Assembly (NCBI GenBank): GCA_024234505.1
Contig: JACKOD010000001.1
Span: 620,001 to 684,000, forward strand
Direction: 5' to 3'
DNA from: Hahellaceae bacterium
Lineage (GTDB): Bacteria; Pseudomonadota; Gammaproteobacteria; Pseudomonadales; Oleiphilaceae
Length of the DNA stretch: 64,000 nt
The notes beneath the pieces were generated by a model, which made no database searches, had not been told where the DNA came from, and saw only the letters and a program-made list of their open reading frames with translations. A program made the position numbers and the translations under genes. Shown here piece by piece: positions 15,641 through 25,066 of this stretch (the stretch's first letter is position 1; the number at the start of each line of letters is the position of its first letter).

Positions 15641-15670
15641 TATCTGCTGATTCTTAATCACGCAAAACTC

Positions 15671-15705
15671 AAAAGCCTCACTAATAAGTGGGGCTTTTGT
15701 TTTTG
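15671..15705 (+). terminator. Intrinsic terminator after fadD
   Basis: AAAAGCCTCAC pairs with GTGGGGCTTTT over 11 base pairs (one G-T) around a six-base loop, followed by TGTTTTTG. It is placed 31 bases after the fadD stop and before hrpA. Confidence 0.9.
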
Positions 15706-15758
15706 TGGGTATCAGGAGAATTGTTGGTTAAAATAACCGGTTTTCTTATCGTATATAA

Positions 15759-18700
15759 ATGGCCCGGCAGATGATGTCTTCAGATGTGTTAAACAATTTC
15801 CCCGTCGATCTTTCCGACTGCATGATCAGAGATGCCGTAAGCATACGGCAACGCTTAAGAAAGATGGCGCATTTGGATGAAAGCAGGCGCCAGGCTCAAT
15901 GGGAGAAGTTGATTGCTCAAGCGAGTGAGTCGGTATCGAGAGTGGCGATGAGGCGGGCTGCGCGACCTTTGGTGACCTATCCTGAGTCGCTTCCCGTTTC
16001 GCAAAAAGCAGAAGATATTCGCAAGGCAATTGCTGACCACCAGGTTGTCGTCATTGCAGGAGAAACCGGCTCAGGTAAAACCACACAGATCCCCAAAATA
16101 TGCGTTGAGCTAGGGCGTGGTGTTCGAGGCTTGATTGGTCATACGCAACCCCGGCGTTTAGCCGCGCGGGCGGTGTCTGCCAGAATTGCCGAAGAATTAG
16201 GCTGTACACTGGGCGAAACAGTTGGCTATCAGGTTCGTTTCACTGATCAGGTGGGTGACAAAACGCTGGTTAAGCTAATGACCGACGGTATATTGCTGGC
16301 GGAAATACCCAATGATCCTTACCTCAACCGATATGACACACTCATTATTGATGAGGCTCATGAACGAAGTCTGAACATCGATTTTCTTTTGGGCTATCTA
16401 AAAACACTTCTTTCTAAAAGGCCCGATCTTAAACTGATTATTACCTCGGCCACCATAGATGTGGAGCGTTTCTCCAAGCATTTTGATAATGCGCCGGTAA
16501 TTGAGGTGTCGGGTCGAACTTATCCTGTTGATATACATTATCGACCACTTGTAGAAATGAGCGCCGAAGAGCAAGGGCTGAATGAGGCGGTTTTACAGGT
16601 TCTTGATGAAATCAATGCCAATGAGCGTGCAAGTTCTCAGGGGTTGGGGGATGTACTGGTATTTTTACCGGGTGAACGGGAAATTCGGGAGCTTGCAAAG
16701 TTTCTGAAATACAGCGAGTTGCGCGATACCGAAGTGCTGCCGCTGTATGCCAGATTGAGCGCCAGTGATCAGGCCCGGATATTTCTTCCGCATACCGGCC
16801 GTCGCATTGTGCTTTCGACTAACGTTGCCGAGACTTCACTTACAGTGCCCGGTATTCGGTATGTTATTGATCCGGGCTTAGCCAGGGTCAGCCGGTATAG
16901 CTACCGTTCCAAGTTACAGCGCCTTCCTGTTGAAGCTATTTCCCAGGCCAGCGCAAATCAAAGAGCAGGGCGTTGCGGTCGGGTGTCTGCCGGTGTGTGT
17001 TATCGCTTGTATAGTGAAGCAGACTACCTGTCTCGCCCGGAGTTCACCGAGCCGGAAATTCTTCGTACTAACCTTGCGTCCGTTATTCTTACGATGGTGG
17101 ATTTGGGCCTTGGGAAAATTGAGAAGTTCCCGTTTGTGGAAAGCCCTGATCGCCGCCTGATCAATGATGGATTTAAGCTCTTATTTGAACTGGGGGCCGT
17201 CGACACAGGAAATCGCCTTTCCCCGGTGGGTAAACAACTGGCCAAATTTCCGGTAGATCCTCGTATTGGCCGGATGTTAATTGAAGCGGTCAGACAAAAC
17301 TGTCTCACCGAAATGCTGATCATCACCAGTGCATTGAGTATTCAGGATCCCCGTGATCGCCCCCCGGAGAAAACCGCTCAGGCGGATCAGATGCATGCAC
17401 GTTTTAATGATTCCGATTCGGATTTCGTTGCGTTCGTTAATTTGTGGAATGATCTGGAAGTACAACGTCAGGAGCTGTCTTCCAGTCAGTTTAAAAAGTA
17501 TTGTCAAAAGCACTATCTATCTTATTTGCGCGTCCAGGAATGGCGAGATGTTCATCGTCAATTGCACCTGTTGACAAAGGATATGAAGTTGGCCGAAAAC
17601 GCTTCTGCGGCAAATTATGATGCGGTTCATAAAGCATTATTGGCCGGTTTGCTCTCAAACATTGGTGAGTTAGTCGAGAAGCGCGAATATCGTGGCGCCC
17701 GCAATCGCGGATTTATGCCGATTCCGGGTTCGGCCGCCTATAAAAAATCACCCAAGTGGCTGGTCGCCGGTGAATTAATTGAAACCTCCAAAGTCTACGG
17801 ACGTTTGTGCGCCCGAATAGATGTCGCCTGGGTTGAGCCCTTGGCGACACATATCCTTAAGCGATCTTTTTTTGAACCTCACTGGGAAAAAAAGCGGGCG
17901 CAAGTTGTGGCCTTTGAAAGAGTGGTTCTGTATGGCCTGGAAATCGTGGCCAAACGAAAAATGAACTACGGCAAAGTGGCCCCGCAGGAAAGCCGCGAAA
18001 TATTTATTCGATCGGCGTTGGTGGAAGGCGAGTTTCAAACGAAAGCGCCTTTTTGGCGACACAACTGTGAGCAGATTGATCAGGTATTGCAGTTGGAAGA
18101 GAAATCTCGTCGACGCGATATACTCGTTGATGATGAAACGCTTTATCGTTTTTACGATGCGCGCATTCCGCCTTCTGTGGTGAGTGGAACGCATTTCGAT
18201 AGTTGGTGGAAGTCGTTACCAAAAGCTGAATTGAAATCGCTGGAGATTTCGGTCAGTGAGCTAATGCGTCATGAAGCGTCGAGTGTGACCCCGGAGTCAT
18301 TTCCAGATCGTATCGAGTTCAACGGGATGACCTTTCCTCTGGAATACCATTTTGCGCCAGGGGCGGAGAATGACGGCGTTACACTGACCGTGCCTTCAGG
18401 GGCCGTCAAGCAGCTGTCTGCCAATCGTCTGGACTGGCTGGTTCCGGGTTTGTTGCGCGAAAAATGTATATCGTTGATCAAAGGATTACCACGCCAGCTA
18501 CGCAAGCAGCTCGTGCCTGTGCCTGATGTTGTTGATCAGGTGTTACCCCTGTTGACGCCATCGGACGAGTTGCTTTCTATATCTCTGGGCAAGGTCATAC
18601 GACGTGTTAAAGGGGTGCTTATACCAGAGGATGCATGGAATGCGGAGGAGTTGGACGCTCACCTTAAACTCAATATAAAAGTGGATGAAGGTGATGGTCA

Positions 18701-19661
18701 GCACAAACGCCAGAGTCGTGATCTACTTGAGCTGGTCGACCACTATGCGGATGCGGATTTCAGCAACCTGGTACCAGATGTGGATCGACGAAATGACGAT
18801 ACCGGACCTTTTACGCAATGGTCGTTCGATTCGATTCCCGCTTTTATCGAAGTAAAGCAACAAGGAGTCAGTGTTCGTTTAATTCCCGTGCTCGAAGATA
18901 AGCGCCAATATGTAGAAAAAGTATTGTGCACAGACGAGTTGACCGCGCGCTTGAAGCATCGCCGAGGGGTGAGCCGACTGCTCTTGTTGCAGTTGAAAGA
19001 ACAGAGTCGCTTTTTGATCGAATCGCTTCCCGAATTTAAAACCATGGCGTTGTATTTTGCTCCTTACGGACGACTGGATGATTTGCGGGATGATATTTTG
19101 ATGGCAAGTGTGGTTCAGCTGGCACAGGTCGCCGACGATATCAGAAATATCGATGAGTTTAAGAACTGTCTGGCTGAAATTCGGCCACGGTTTCATGAAC
19201 ATACTCAAGACATTGTGAGGCAGGTTGCCACAATTTTGAAATGGCATCATAAACTGATGAAGCAACTGAAAGGAAAGATGAGTCTGGCATTGGCTAATTC
19301 TTGTGCCGACCTGAAATTTCAATTGGAGCATCTGTTTTATCCCGGATTTATTTTTGATACGCCGCCTCAGCAGTTCAAACAGCTTTCGCGCTATCTGAAT
19401 GCGGCTGATGTACGTATGGAAAAAATGGCCAGAGAAATGGCCAGAGAGCGTGAGTTCCTCCTGGCGATTCGGCCGCTTTGGGAGCGCTATGAGCAACGTA
19501 AAACACAACTTGATAAGCAGGGAATTACCGATGAGGCTTTGGAGCTCTATCGCTGGATGCTGGAGGAGTTCCGAGTTTCCTTTTTTGCCCAACAATTGGG
19601 AACCGCGTATCCGATATCCGAAAAAAGGCTCAATAAACAGTGGGAACTTGTACGAAAGTAG
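15759..19661 (+). CDS. hrpA: ATP-dependent RNA helicase HrpA
   Basis: 1300 residues, the normal size for bacterial HrpA, a DEAH-box 3'-to-5' RNA helicase reported to rescue stalled ribosomes. Motifs run in order: GETGSGKTTQIPK (Walker A, near residue 100), TQPRRLAAR (Ia), DEAHERS (II), SATID (III), STNVAETSLTVPG (V) and QRAGRCGRVS (VI). The helicase-associated winged-helix/ratchet and OB regions follow, then the long C-terminal DUF3418-type region unique to HrpA. Several start codons are possible (ATG at 15759, 15771, 15774); none has a strong ribosome site. A TATATAA box sits directly upstream of 15759, so the true start may be one of the later ATGs. It stands as a single gene. Confidence 0.95.
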   Translation: MARQMMSSDVLNNFPVDLSDCMIRDAVSIRQRLRKMAHLDESRRQAQWEKLIAQASESVSRVAMRRAARPLVTYPESLPVSQKAEDIRKAIADHQVVVIAGETGSGKTTQIPKICVELGRGVRGLIGHTQPRRLAARAVSARIAEELGCTLGETVGYQVRFTDQVGDKTLVKLMTDGILLAEIPNDPYLNRYDTLIIDEAHERSLNIDFLLGYLKTLLSKRPDLKLIITSATIDVERFSKHFDNAPVIEVSGRTYPVDIHYRPLVEMSAEEQGLNEAVLQVLDEINANERASSQGLGDVLVFLPGEREIRELAKFLKYSELRDTEVLPLYARLSASDQARIFLPHTGRRIVLSTNVAETSLTVPGIRYVIDPGLARVSRYSYRSKLQRLPVEAISQASANQRAGRCGRVSAGVCYRLYSEADYLSRPEFTEPEILRTNLASVILTMVDLGLGKIEKFPFVESPDRRLINDGFKLLFELGAVDTGNRLSPVGKQLAKFPVDPRIGRMLIEAVRQNCLTEMLIITSALSIQDPRDRPPEKTAQADQMHARFNDSDSDFVAFVNLWNDLEVQRQELSSSQFKKYCQKHYLSYLRVQEWRDVHRQLHLLTKDMKLAENASAANYDAVHKALLAGLLSNIGELVEKREYRGARNRGFMPIPGSAAYKKSPKWLVAGELIETSKVYGRLCARIDVAWVEPLATHILKRSFFEPHWEKKRAQVVAFERVVLYGLEIVAKRKMNYGKVAPQESREIFIRSALVEGEFQTKAPFWRHNCEQIDQVLQLEEKSRRRDILVDDETLYRFYDARIPPSVVSGTHFDSWWKSLPKAELKSLEISVSELMRHEASSVTPESFPDRIEFNGMTFPLEYHFAPGAENDGVTLTVPSGAVKQLSANRLDWLVPGLLREKCISLIKGLPRQLRKQLVPVPDVVDQVLPLLTPSDELLSISLGKVIRRVKGVLIPEDAWNAEELDAHLKLNIKVDEGDGQHKRQSRDLLELVDHYADADFSNLVPDVDRRNDDTGPFTQWSFDSIPAFIEVKQQGVSVRLIPVLEDKRQYVEKVLCTDELTARLKHRRGVSRLLLLQLKEQSRFLIESLPEFKTMALYFAPYGRLDDLRDDILMASVVQLAQVADDIRNIDEFKNCLAEIRPRFHEHTQDIVRQVATILKWHHKLMKQLKGKMSLALANSCADLKFQLEHLFYPGFIFDTPPQQFKQLSRYLNAADVRMEKMAREMAREREFLLAIRPLWERYEQRKTQLDKQGITDEALELYRWMLEEFRVSFFAQQLGTAYPISEKRLNKQWELVRK

Positions 19662-19839
19662 TAGGTATTCGATAGGGCCTGGACGGCACTCAAGCGGTTT
19701 TCTGTGATACTATCCAGACCTTATTTCTCGATGCCATTTATCTGAGGTGAAGCATTCTGCATTGAGTGGTGACGGTATGGCTCATTAGTGCGTGAATGAA
19801 TTCTGATAAATAAACCAACTGTACAAAGTGAGGGTTTCG

Positions 19840-20961
19840 GTGACAAAAGCAGTGATCAGCGGAACAGGTTTGTATACGCCTGCGCAAAGTATTAGTAATG
19901 ACGAACTGGTAGCTTCTTTCAACGCCTATGTAAATGAGTTTAATCGTTCGCATGCTCGCGAAATTGAAGAAGGAAGTCTAGCCGCACTGACTGAGTCGTC
20001 TTCGGCGTTTATTGAGAAAGCGTCGGGCATTAAAAGTCGCTTTGTTATGGACAAAGCGGGGATTCTTGATCCGCAACGAATGGTGCCATATCTGCCTGAG
20101 CGCAGTAATGATGAACCTGGCATACAATGCGAAATGTCATTGGTGGCCGCCAGAGAAGCATTGGAACAATCCAATAAAAAGATTGAAGATATCGACGGGG
20201 TCATTGTCGCCTGTTCTAATTTACAGCGACCTTATCCGGCGATTTCAATAGAAGTGCAAACGGCGTTGGGTATCCAGGGGTTTGCCTACGATATGAATGT
20301 TGCCTGTTCATCTGCAACTTTTGGATTGCAGGCCGCAGCCAGCGCGGTTATCTCAGGTGCTGCGAGAGCGATACTGGTGATTAATCCAGAAATTTGTACC
20401 GGGCATTTAAATTTTCGGGACAGGGACAGCCATTTTATCTTTGGTGATGCCTGTACCGCGATGGTAGTTGAGCGTGCAGAAACGGCGACGACTGACAATG
20501 CTTTTGAAATACTGGGGATTAAACTTATCACCAGCTTCTCGAATAATATTCGAAACAACTTTGGTTTCCTGAATCGCGCTGACGCAAGTGGCGAAGGTGC
20601 GCTAGACAAGCTTTTTGTTCAGCAGGGCCGAAAGGTCTTTAAAGAAGTGGTTCCCATGGTCGGGCAGCTGATTAACGAGCATCTGGACAGTATGGGTATT
20701 GCATCTGGCCAACTAAAGCGCTTGTGGTTGCATCAGGCCAATTTAAGTATGAATCAGCTGATTGCGAGAAAGGTACTAGGGCGAGAGCCGGTTGATGCGG
20801 AAGCTCCCGTGATTCTGGATCGCTATGCCAATACCAGTTCAGCAGGCTCTATTATCGCGTTTCACTTGAACAAAGCTGATTTCAAGGCTGGGGAAATGGG
20901 AGTGATATGCTCTTTTGGAGCAGGTTATTCCGCCGGAAGTGTGATTATCCGAAAGTGTTAA
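19840..20961 (+). CDS. Beta-ketoacyl-ACP synthase III family protein (FabH-like)
   Basis: 373 residues from the GTG at 19840, preferred because GAGGG lies about 6 bases upstream; an in-frame GTG at 19828 overlaps that box. Thiolase-fold condensing enzyme with the KAS III Cys-His-Asn triad: Cys in NVACSSATFG, His in LWLHQANLS, Asn in YANTSSAGS. It is longer than housekeeping FabH (about 320) because of an N-terminal insertion (VNEFNRSHAREIEEG). Similar long FabH-like enzymes in Pseudomonas condense medium-chain acyl-CoA from beta-oxidation with malonyl-ACP, feeding chains back into synthesis; that role is plausible here but not shown. It is monocistronic by spacing, with hrpA upstream and mlaA downstream. 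Confidence 0.85.
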   Translation: MTKAVISGTGLYTPAQSISNDELVASFNAYVNEFNRSHAREIEEGSLAALTESSSAFIEKASGIKSRFVMDKAGILDPQRMVPYLPERSNDEPGIQCEMSLVAAREALEQSNKKIEDIDGVIVACSNLQRPYPAISIEVQTALGIQGFAYDMNVACSSATFGLQAAASAVISGAARAILVINPEICTGHLNFRDRDSHFIFGDACTAMVVERAETATTDNAFEILGIKLITSFSNNIRNNFGFLNRADASGEGALDKLFVQQGRKVFKEVVPMVGQLINEHLDSMGIASGQLKRLWLHQANLSMNQLIARKVLGREPVDAEAPVILDRYANTSSAGSIIAFHLNKADFKAGEMGVICSFGAGYSAGSVIIRKC

Positions 20962-21037
20962 TAACACGCCTGCTGGCAGCGGTTGGGAGGGAGGCGGCCC
21001 GTTTCCGGGGCGCACTACGCTATGTGGCTCGACTATC

Positions 21038-21069
21038 GGGGCGAGGACGCCCCTCGCTATAGCGTTTAT
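21038..21069 (+). repeat. GC-rich hairpin and palindrome between KAS III gene and mlaA
   Basis: GGGGCG (21038-21043) pairs with CGCCCC (21048-21053) around AGGA, followed by the palindrome CGCTATAGCG (21056-21065). The surrounding 100 bases are much richer in G and C than the flanks, and CGGGGCG occurs twice within about 30 bases. This resembles a dispersed palindromic (REP-like) element, with a possible secondary role as a terminator for the upstream gene. Only one copy was noticed in the window. Confidence 0.4.
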
Positions 21070-21145
21070 GCGTGTTGATGTCATTTAAGTATTCGTTAGG
21101 GCAAGATAAAAATAGCTATCTTTCGACAAGGAAAGGGACCGAAGT

Positions 21146-21910
21146 GTGAGAGCAAATAAGTACGTCATTGGTGGACTAATAGGAAGCCTGCTGGGAATGT
21201 CGACGGCTGCGATGGCTGGGAGCACCGGGGGAGAAGTCGCTGAGCTGGAAAATTATTCGCCTGCGGCCCATGAGCGAGATCCGTTTGAAAACTGGAATCG
21301 CAAGATGTTTGCGTTCAACGAATTTCTGGATGAATGGCTGTTGCGCCCTACGGCAGTGGCTTATCGCTGGGCGGTGCCCGAAGTGGCAGATCGTGGTGTC
21401 ACCAACTTCTTCGCAAATATAGATGACGTTACCACCATTTTTGATGCGACCTTGCAGTTGAAAGGACATTATGTCGTGGTTTCTACTACCCGTGTTATGT
21501 TCAATACCACAATGGGGTTGGGGGGCTTCTTTGACGTGGCCACCTCGTTTGGGCTGGAGCGGCTCGACGAGGATTTCGGCCAGACCTTGGGGTACTGGGG
21601 CGTGCCTTCCGGCCCCTACCTGATGTGGCCTGTATTTGGGCCTGCCACGGTACGGCATTCGGTGGGGCGCGTCGTCGATGCAGTAGCGATTCCTCGCTGG
21701 GCCGAGGATGATCTTACTCATTACGCGGTCAATTACGGTTTGAAAATTGTTGATCGGCGTGCAGACCTGATACCCGCCGAAGGCTTTATTGTGGGTGACA
21801 AATATCTGGTGGTTCGAAATGCCTATTTACAGCGCAGGGACTATCTGGTGAATGATGGCGTCGTAGAAGATCCATTCGCGGCAGATGAACCCGTCATGGA
21901 TGACTTCTGA
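21146..21910 (+). CDS. mlaA: MlaA (VacJ) family phospholipid-transport protein without lipobox
   Basis: 254 residues. MlaA sits in the outer membrane and removes mislocalised phospholipid from the outer leaflet, passing it to MlaC for return to the inner membrane. The family core is clear: ERDPFENWNRKMFAFNEFLD, the FFANIDDVTTIFDATLQ helix, NTTMGLGGFFDVA and DFGQTLGYWGVPSGPYLMWP. The start is GTG. The signal peptide ends in TAAMAG with no cysteine, so this copy should be cut by signal peptidase I and not lipidated, unlike the classical lipoprotein. The other mla genes are not in the window. The patatin phospholipase follows after about 100 bases. Confidence 0.9.
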   Translation: MRANKYVIGGLIGSLLGMSTAAMAGSTGGEVAELENYSPAAHERDPFENWNRKMFAFNEFLDEWLLRPTAVAYRWAVPEVADRGVTNFFANIDDVTTIFDATLQLKGHYVVVSTTRVMFNTTMGLGGFFDVATSFGLERLDEDFGQTLGYWGVPSGPYLMWPVFGPATVRHSVGRVVDAVAIPRWAEDDLTHYAVNYGLKIVDRRADLIPAEGFIVGDKYLVVRNAYLQRRDYLVNDGVVEDPFAADEPVMDDF

Positions 21911-22007
21911 TTAGCTGAGGGTATAGCAAAATTACAAATTGAAACGGCAAACATGTGTAAGCCTGGTCTATGCTGAAAGGACTCGAAGCAAGCGGGAAAC
22001 GAGACTT

Positions 22008-23474
22008 ATGCTTAACCGGAAAATAGCCCACTATAAAAAGATCATGGCCCAGGCCCCGGACTACGAAACATGGAAAGAAGCGGCGCTGGAGCTTGATTAT
22101 TTACTAGGTCATGTCGACTGGAAAGAAGCTTTCGTTTCCGATCTTTATAACTTCGACTTGATCTATGACCGCTTGCAGCAGTTGCGAGAAAGTCACCAGA
22201 AGCGTCAACATATCGATCTGGTGCGGAGTCTGAGAGAAGGCCTGCATCATGATTTGGGCAATATGGGTAATCCGGCCCTTTATCAGGTCGCCCATGTTGG
22301 CACCAAACATCTCATTGAAGAGTATGTCAATCAGGTATGCGAATCACTCAACTATGTGTGTGATACGCCGATGGATTGTTTGCCCGAACGCAAAAAACTT
22401 GAATTTTTCAAAGACACGCTCATCAGTTTTGGCCGTCCCGCGCTGCTTTTAAGTGGTGGAGCTTCGCTGGGAATGTTTCATATTGGTGTGGTGAAGGCGT
22501 TGTGGGAGCGAGGGTTGCTGCCGCAGGTTATTACGGGATCCAGTGTAGGGTCGATCATTGCAGCAATGATCGGTACCCGAACGGATGCGGAACTACCCGA
22601 GTTATTGATGCCCGAACGTCATAATTTAAAAGCATGGCGCTGGCGTGGTGTGTGGAGCGCGATATCCGGGCAGGGCCTGATGGACCAGCAAGAGCTGGAG
22701 CGTTGTCTGCGAACCAATATTGGCGAATACTCCTTTGAAGAGGCCTTCAAACGCTCCGGGCGAAGTATCAATGTCACCGTGTCTCCCGTTCATCTGCATC
22801 AAAAAGAACGGCTGCTGTCTGGCTATACCTCGCCCTACATGCTGGTTTGGAGTGCTAGCCTGGCATCCTGCGCTGTACCGGGCATTTTCCCACCAGTGAT
22901 GTTGATGAAAAAGGATGGCAAAGGAAGCATCACCCCATACATGTCGCGTTTGCGCTGGGTTGATGGTTCGGTCACCAGCGACCTTCCGATAGAGCGACTC
23001 ATGCATTTGTACGATGTTAACTATTCAATTGTGAGTCAGACTAATCCTCATATCGTTCCCTTTTTAAATCGCCAGGAGCGAAAAAAGAAAACTTCTATGC
23101 TGGCGTTGCCGAGTCGCATTATGAAAGCCGAAGTGCAGTTTCATGGCAAGGCGGCATTCGATTACCTGCGTAAACACGTTGAACCCGAATTATTACGCCA
23201 ATTGGCAGGGCATGCTTATACCATCATGGCGCAACGCTATTCCGGAGATGTAAATATTGCGCCCAGATATACGTTTAAACATTATGCGAGTATGTTAAGC
23301 AACCCCACGCCTGAATTTGTCAAAGAAATGATTTTGCAGGGCGAGCGCGCAACCTGGCCGAAAATTGCCATGATACGAACTCATTCTAAAATCAGCACGA
23401 CCTTAGAGCGCTGCATCAGTCGGTTAAAGTCTCAAATAGAAAACCGTCGAGCCGAGTTACGCGTCATTGCGTAA
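22008..23474 (+). CDS. Patatin-like phospholipase with DUF3336-type N-terminus
   Basis: 488 residues from the ATG at 22008; an upstream in-frame TTG at 21939 would add 23 residues but reads poorly. The N-terminal 150 residues (APDYETWKEAALELDYLLG) match the DUF3336 region found before patatin domains in bacterial and fungal lipases. The patatin domain has the oxyanion loop LLSGGASLGMFHIGV, the nucleophile GSSVGS and the catalytic Asp in WVDGSVTSDLP, forming a Ser-Asp dyad. No signal peptide or clear membrane helix, so it is probably cytosolic or peripheral. Expected activity is acyl hydrolysis of phospholipid or triacylglycerol. It lies just after mlaA on the same strand, which makes a shared role in phospholipid turnover an attractive but unproven idea. 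Confidence 0.85.
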   Translation: MLNRKIAHYKKIMAQAPDYETWKEAALELDYLLGHVDWKEAFVSDLYNFDLIYDRLQQLRESHQKRQHIDLVRSLREGLHHDLGNMGNPALYQVAHVGTKHLIEEYVNQVCESLNYVCDTPMDCLPERKKLEFFKDTLISFGRPALLLSGGASLGMFHIGVVKALWERGLLPQVITGSSVGSIIAAMIGTRTDAELPELLMPERHNLKAWRWRGVWSAISGQGLMDQQELERCLRTNIGEYSFEEAFKRSGRSINVTVSPVHLHQKERLLSGYTSPYMLVWSASLASCAVPGIFPPVMLMKKDGKGSITPYMSRLRWVDGSVTSDLPIERLMHLYDVNYSIVSQTNPHIVPFLNRQERKKKTSMLALPSRIMKAEVQFHGKAAFDYLRKHVEPELLRQLAGHAYTIMAQRYSGDVNIAPRYTFKHYASMLSNPTPEFVKEMILQGERATWPKIAMIRTHSKISTTLERCISRLKSQIENRRAELRVIA

Positions 23475-23572
23475 CGTGAGTTGAATCGTTAACCTAGCCC
23501 CTTCAATGGCGTGTGCAGTACTGGATATCCGCAGGAATGCCGCGCCTTACGTAAAAGAGGGGCTAAGTACGC

Positions 23573-25018
23573 GTGACATCTTCTATCTTTTGGCATGACT
23601 ATGAAACATTTGGGGCGGATCCTCAGCGAGACCGCCCGTCTCAATTTGCCGGTGTACGCACGGACCTTGATTTAAATATTATTGGTGACCCCCTTGTCAT
23701 CTATTGCCAGCCGGCAGAAGATATGTTGCCCGCCCCCGAAGCCTGTTTGATTACCGGAATCACGCCGCAAAAGGCGAGGGAAGAGGGATTCATCGAAGCC
23801 GAGTTCATTCGCCAGATTCATGAGGAGATGAGTCAGCCGGGAACCTGCATAGCGGGCTATAACAATATCCGCTTTGATGATGAGCTCACACGTAATACGC
23901 TCTATCGCAATTTTTATGATCCGTATGAGCATGAGTGGAAAAACGGAAATTCTCGTTGGGATGTCATCGATATGGTTCGGTTGGTGTATGCCCTGCGACC
24001 TGAAGGCATAGTTTGGCCCAGAAGAGAGGATGGAAGCCCAAGCTTTAGACTGGAAGAGTTGACTCAGGCCAACGGTATTGTTCACGAAGCCGCGCACGAT
24101 GCAATGTCCGATGTTTATGCCACGATTGCGCTGGCTAAACTGATTAAGGAAAAAAAGCCCAAACTATATGATTTTGTATTCTCCCATAGAAGTAAGCATA
24201 GTTTACGCTCGTTGATTGATACTGACACGATGAAGCCGCTATTCCATGTTTCTTCAAAATATCCCGCAAATCAAGCGTGTTGTGCAGTCGTTGCACCCAT
24301 CGTGGCGCACCCTGTTAATAGCAATGGAGTGATTGTCTACGATTTGCGTGTGGATCCAGCGTTGTGGTGGTCACTGAGCGTTGAAGAGATACAGCGTCGC
24401 ATGTTTAGCCCCAGAGAGGCGTTAGGCGAAGACGAAATCCGTGTTCCATTGAAAACGGTGCATTTAAACAAAGCCCCCATATTGACGCCGACATCTGTAT
24501 TAAAAGGCATGATCGGGGAGCCATTGGCGCGGCTCAAACTGGATGGCGAAGCAACGCGAACCCATCTTGCGAAGTTAAGGTCATTACCCGGACTTAAGGA
24601 GAAAATTGCTGCCGTTTTCGAATCAACCGCTACGTCATCCAGCTCCGATCCTGATTTGCAGATCTATAGTGGCGGCTTTTTTTCCGATTCAGACAGGCAA
24701 ATGATGGGGCGTGTGCGAAATGCATCGCGATTGGATCTGGCAGAAGATGCCTTTGCATTTCAAGATGCCCGATTACCGGAAATGCTCTTTCGTTACAAAG
24801 CCAGAAACTATCCGGATATTTTAACGCCGGAGGAACAGGAGCGCTGGGAAGGATATAGAAGTCAACGCTTGAACGATCCTGTACTGTCCCCGACAACCTT
24901 TGCGCAATATTTTGCTACCTTGCAAAAACTCGCGGCAAATCCGGAATTATCGGCTCGAGATCGTCATATTCTGGAAGATTTACACTACTACGGCGAGTCG
25001 GTGTATCCGGCATTCTGA
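23573..25018 (+). CDS. sbcB: Exodeoxyribonuclease I
   Basis: 481 residues, DEDDh 3'-to-5' single-strand DNA exonuclease acting in mismatch repair and recombination. Exonuclease motifs are FWHDYETFGADP (ExoI, with Asp and Glu), GYNNIRFDDELTRN (ExoII) and HEAAHDAMSDVYATIALAK (ExoIII, with His and Asp). The SH3-like and C-terminal helical domains specific to SbcB follow. The start is GTG at 23573 with only a weak upstream purine box; RPSQFAGVRTD soon after is conserved near the start of SbcB, so little can be missing. It is a single gene ending convergent with the M16 protease, with a hairpin between them. Confidence 0.95.
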   Translation: MTSSIFWHDYETFGADPQRDRPSQFAGVRTDLDLNIIGDPLVIYCQPAEDMLPAPEACLITGITPQKAREEGFIEAEFIRQIHEEMSQPGTCIAGYNNIRFDDELTRNTLYRNFYDPYEHEWKNGNSRWDVIDMVRLVYALRPEGIVWPRREDGSPSFRLEELTQANGIVHEAAHDAMSDVYATIALAKLIKEKKPKLYDFVFSHRSKHSLRSLIDTDTMKPLFHVSSKYPANQACCAVVAPIVAHPVNSNGVIVYDLRVDPALWWSLSVEEIQRRMFSPREALGEDEIRVPLKTVHLNKAPILTPTSVLKGMIGEPLARLKLDGEATRTHLAKLRSLPGLKEKIAAVFESTATSSSSDPDLQIYSGGFFSDSDRQMMGRVRNASRLDLAEDAFAFQDARLPEMLFRYKARNYPDILTPEEQERWEGYRSQRLNDPVLSPTTFAQYFATLQKLAANPELSARDRHILEDLHYYGESVYPAF

Positions 25019-25031
25019 GCTTTCAAGCAAT

Positions 25032-25062
25032 TTAGCGAGGCCCGTTGACCGGGCCACGCTAA
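25032..25062 (+). terminator. Hairpin between convergent sbcB and protease genes
   Basis: TTAGCG and GGCCCG pair with CGGGCC and CGCTAA around a five-base loop, with one A-A mismatch between the two six-pair halves. It has no T tract on either strand, but the GC-rich stem and its place between convergent genes suggest a bidirectional terminator. Confidence 0.55.
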
Positions 25063-25066
25063 GCAG

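Noticed and set aside
18879..19595. 238-codon minus-strand frame inside hrpA
   Set aside because: Long, but antisense to a well-conserved gene with no ribosome site or family features.
19399..19707. 102-codon frame overlapping the end of hrpA
   Set aside because: It is a shadow frame inside hrpA; the codon pattern belongs to hrpA.
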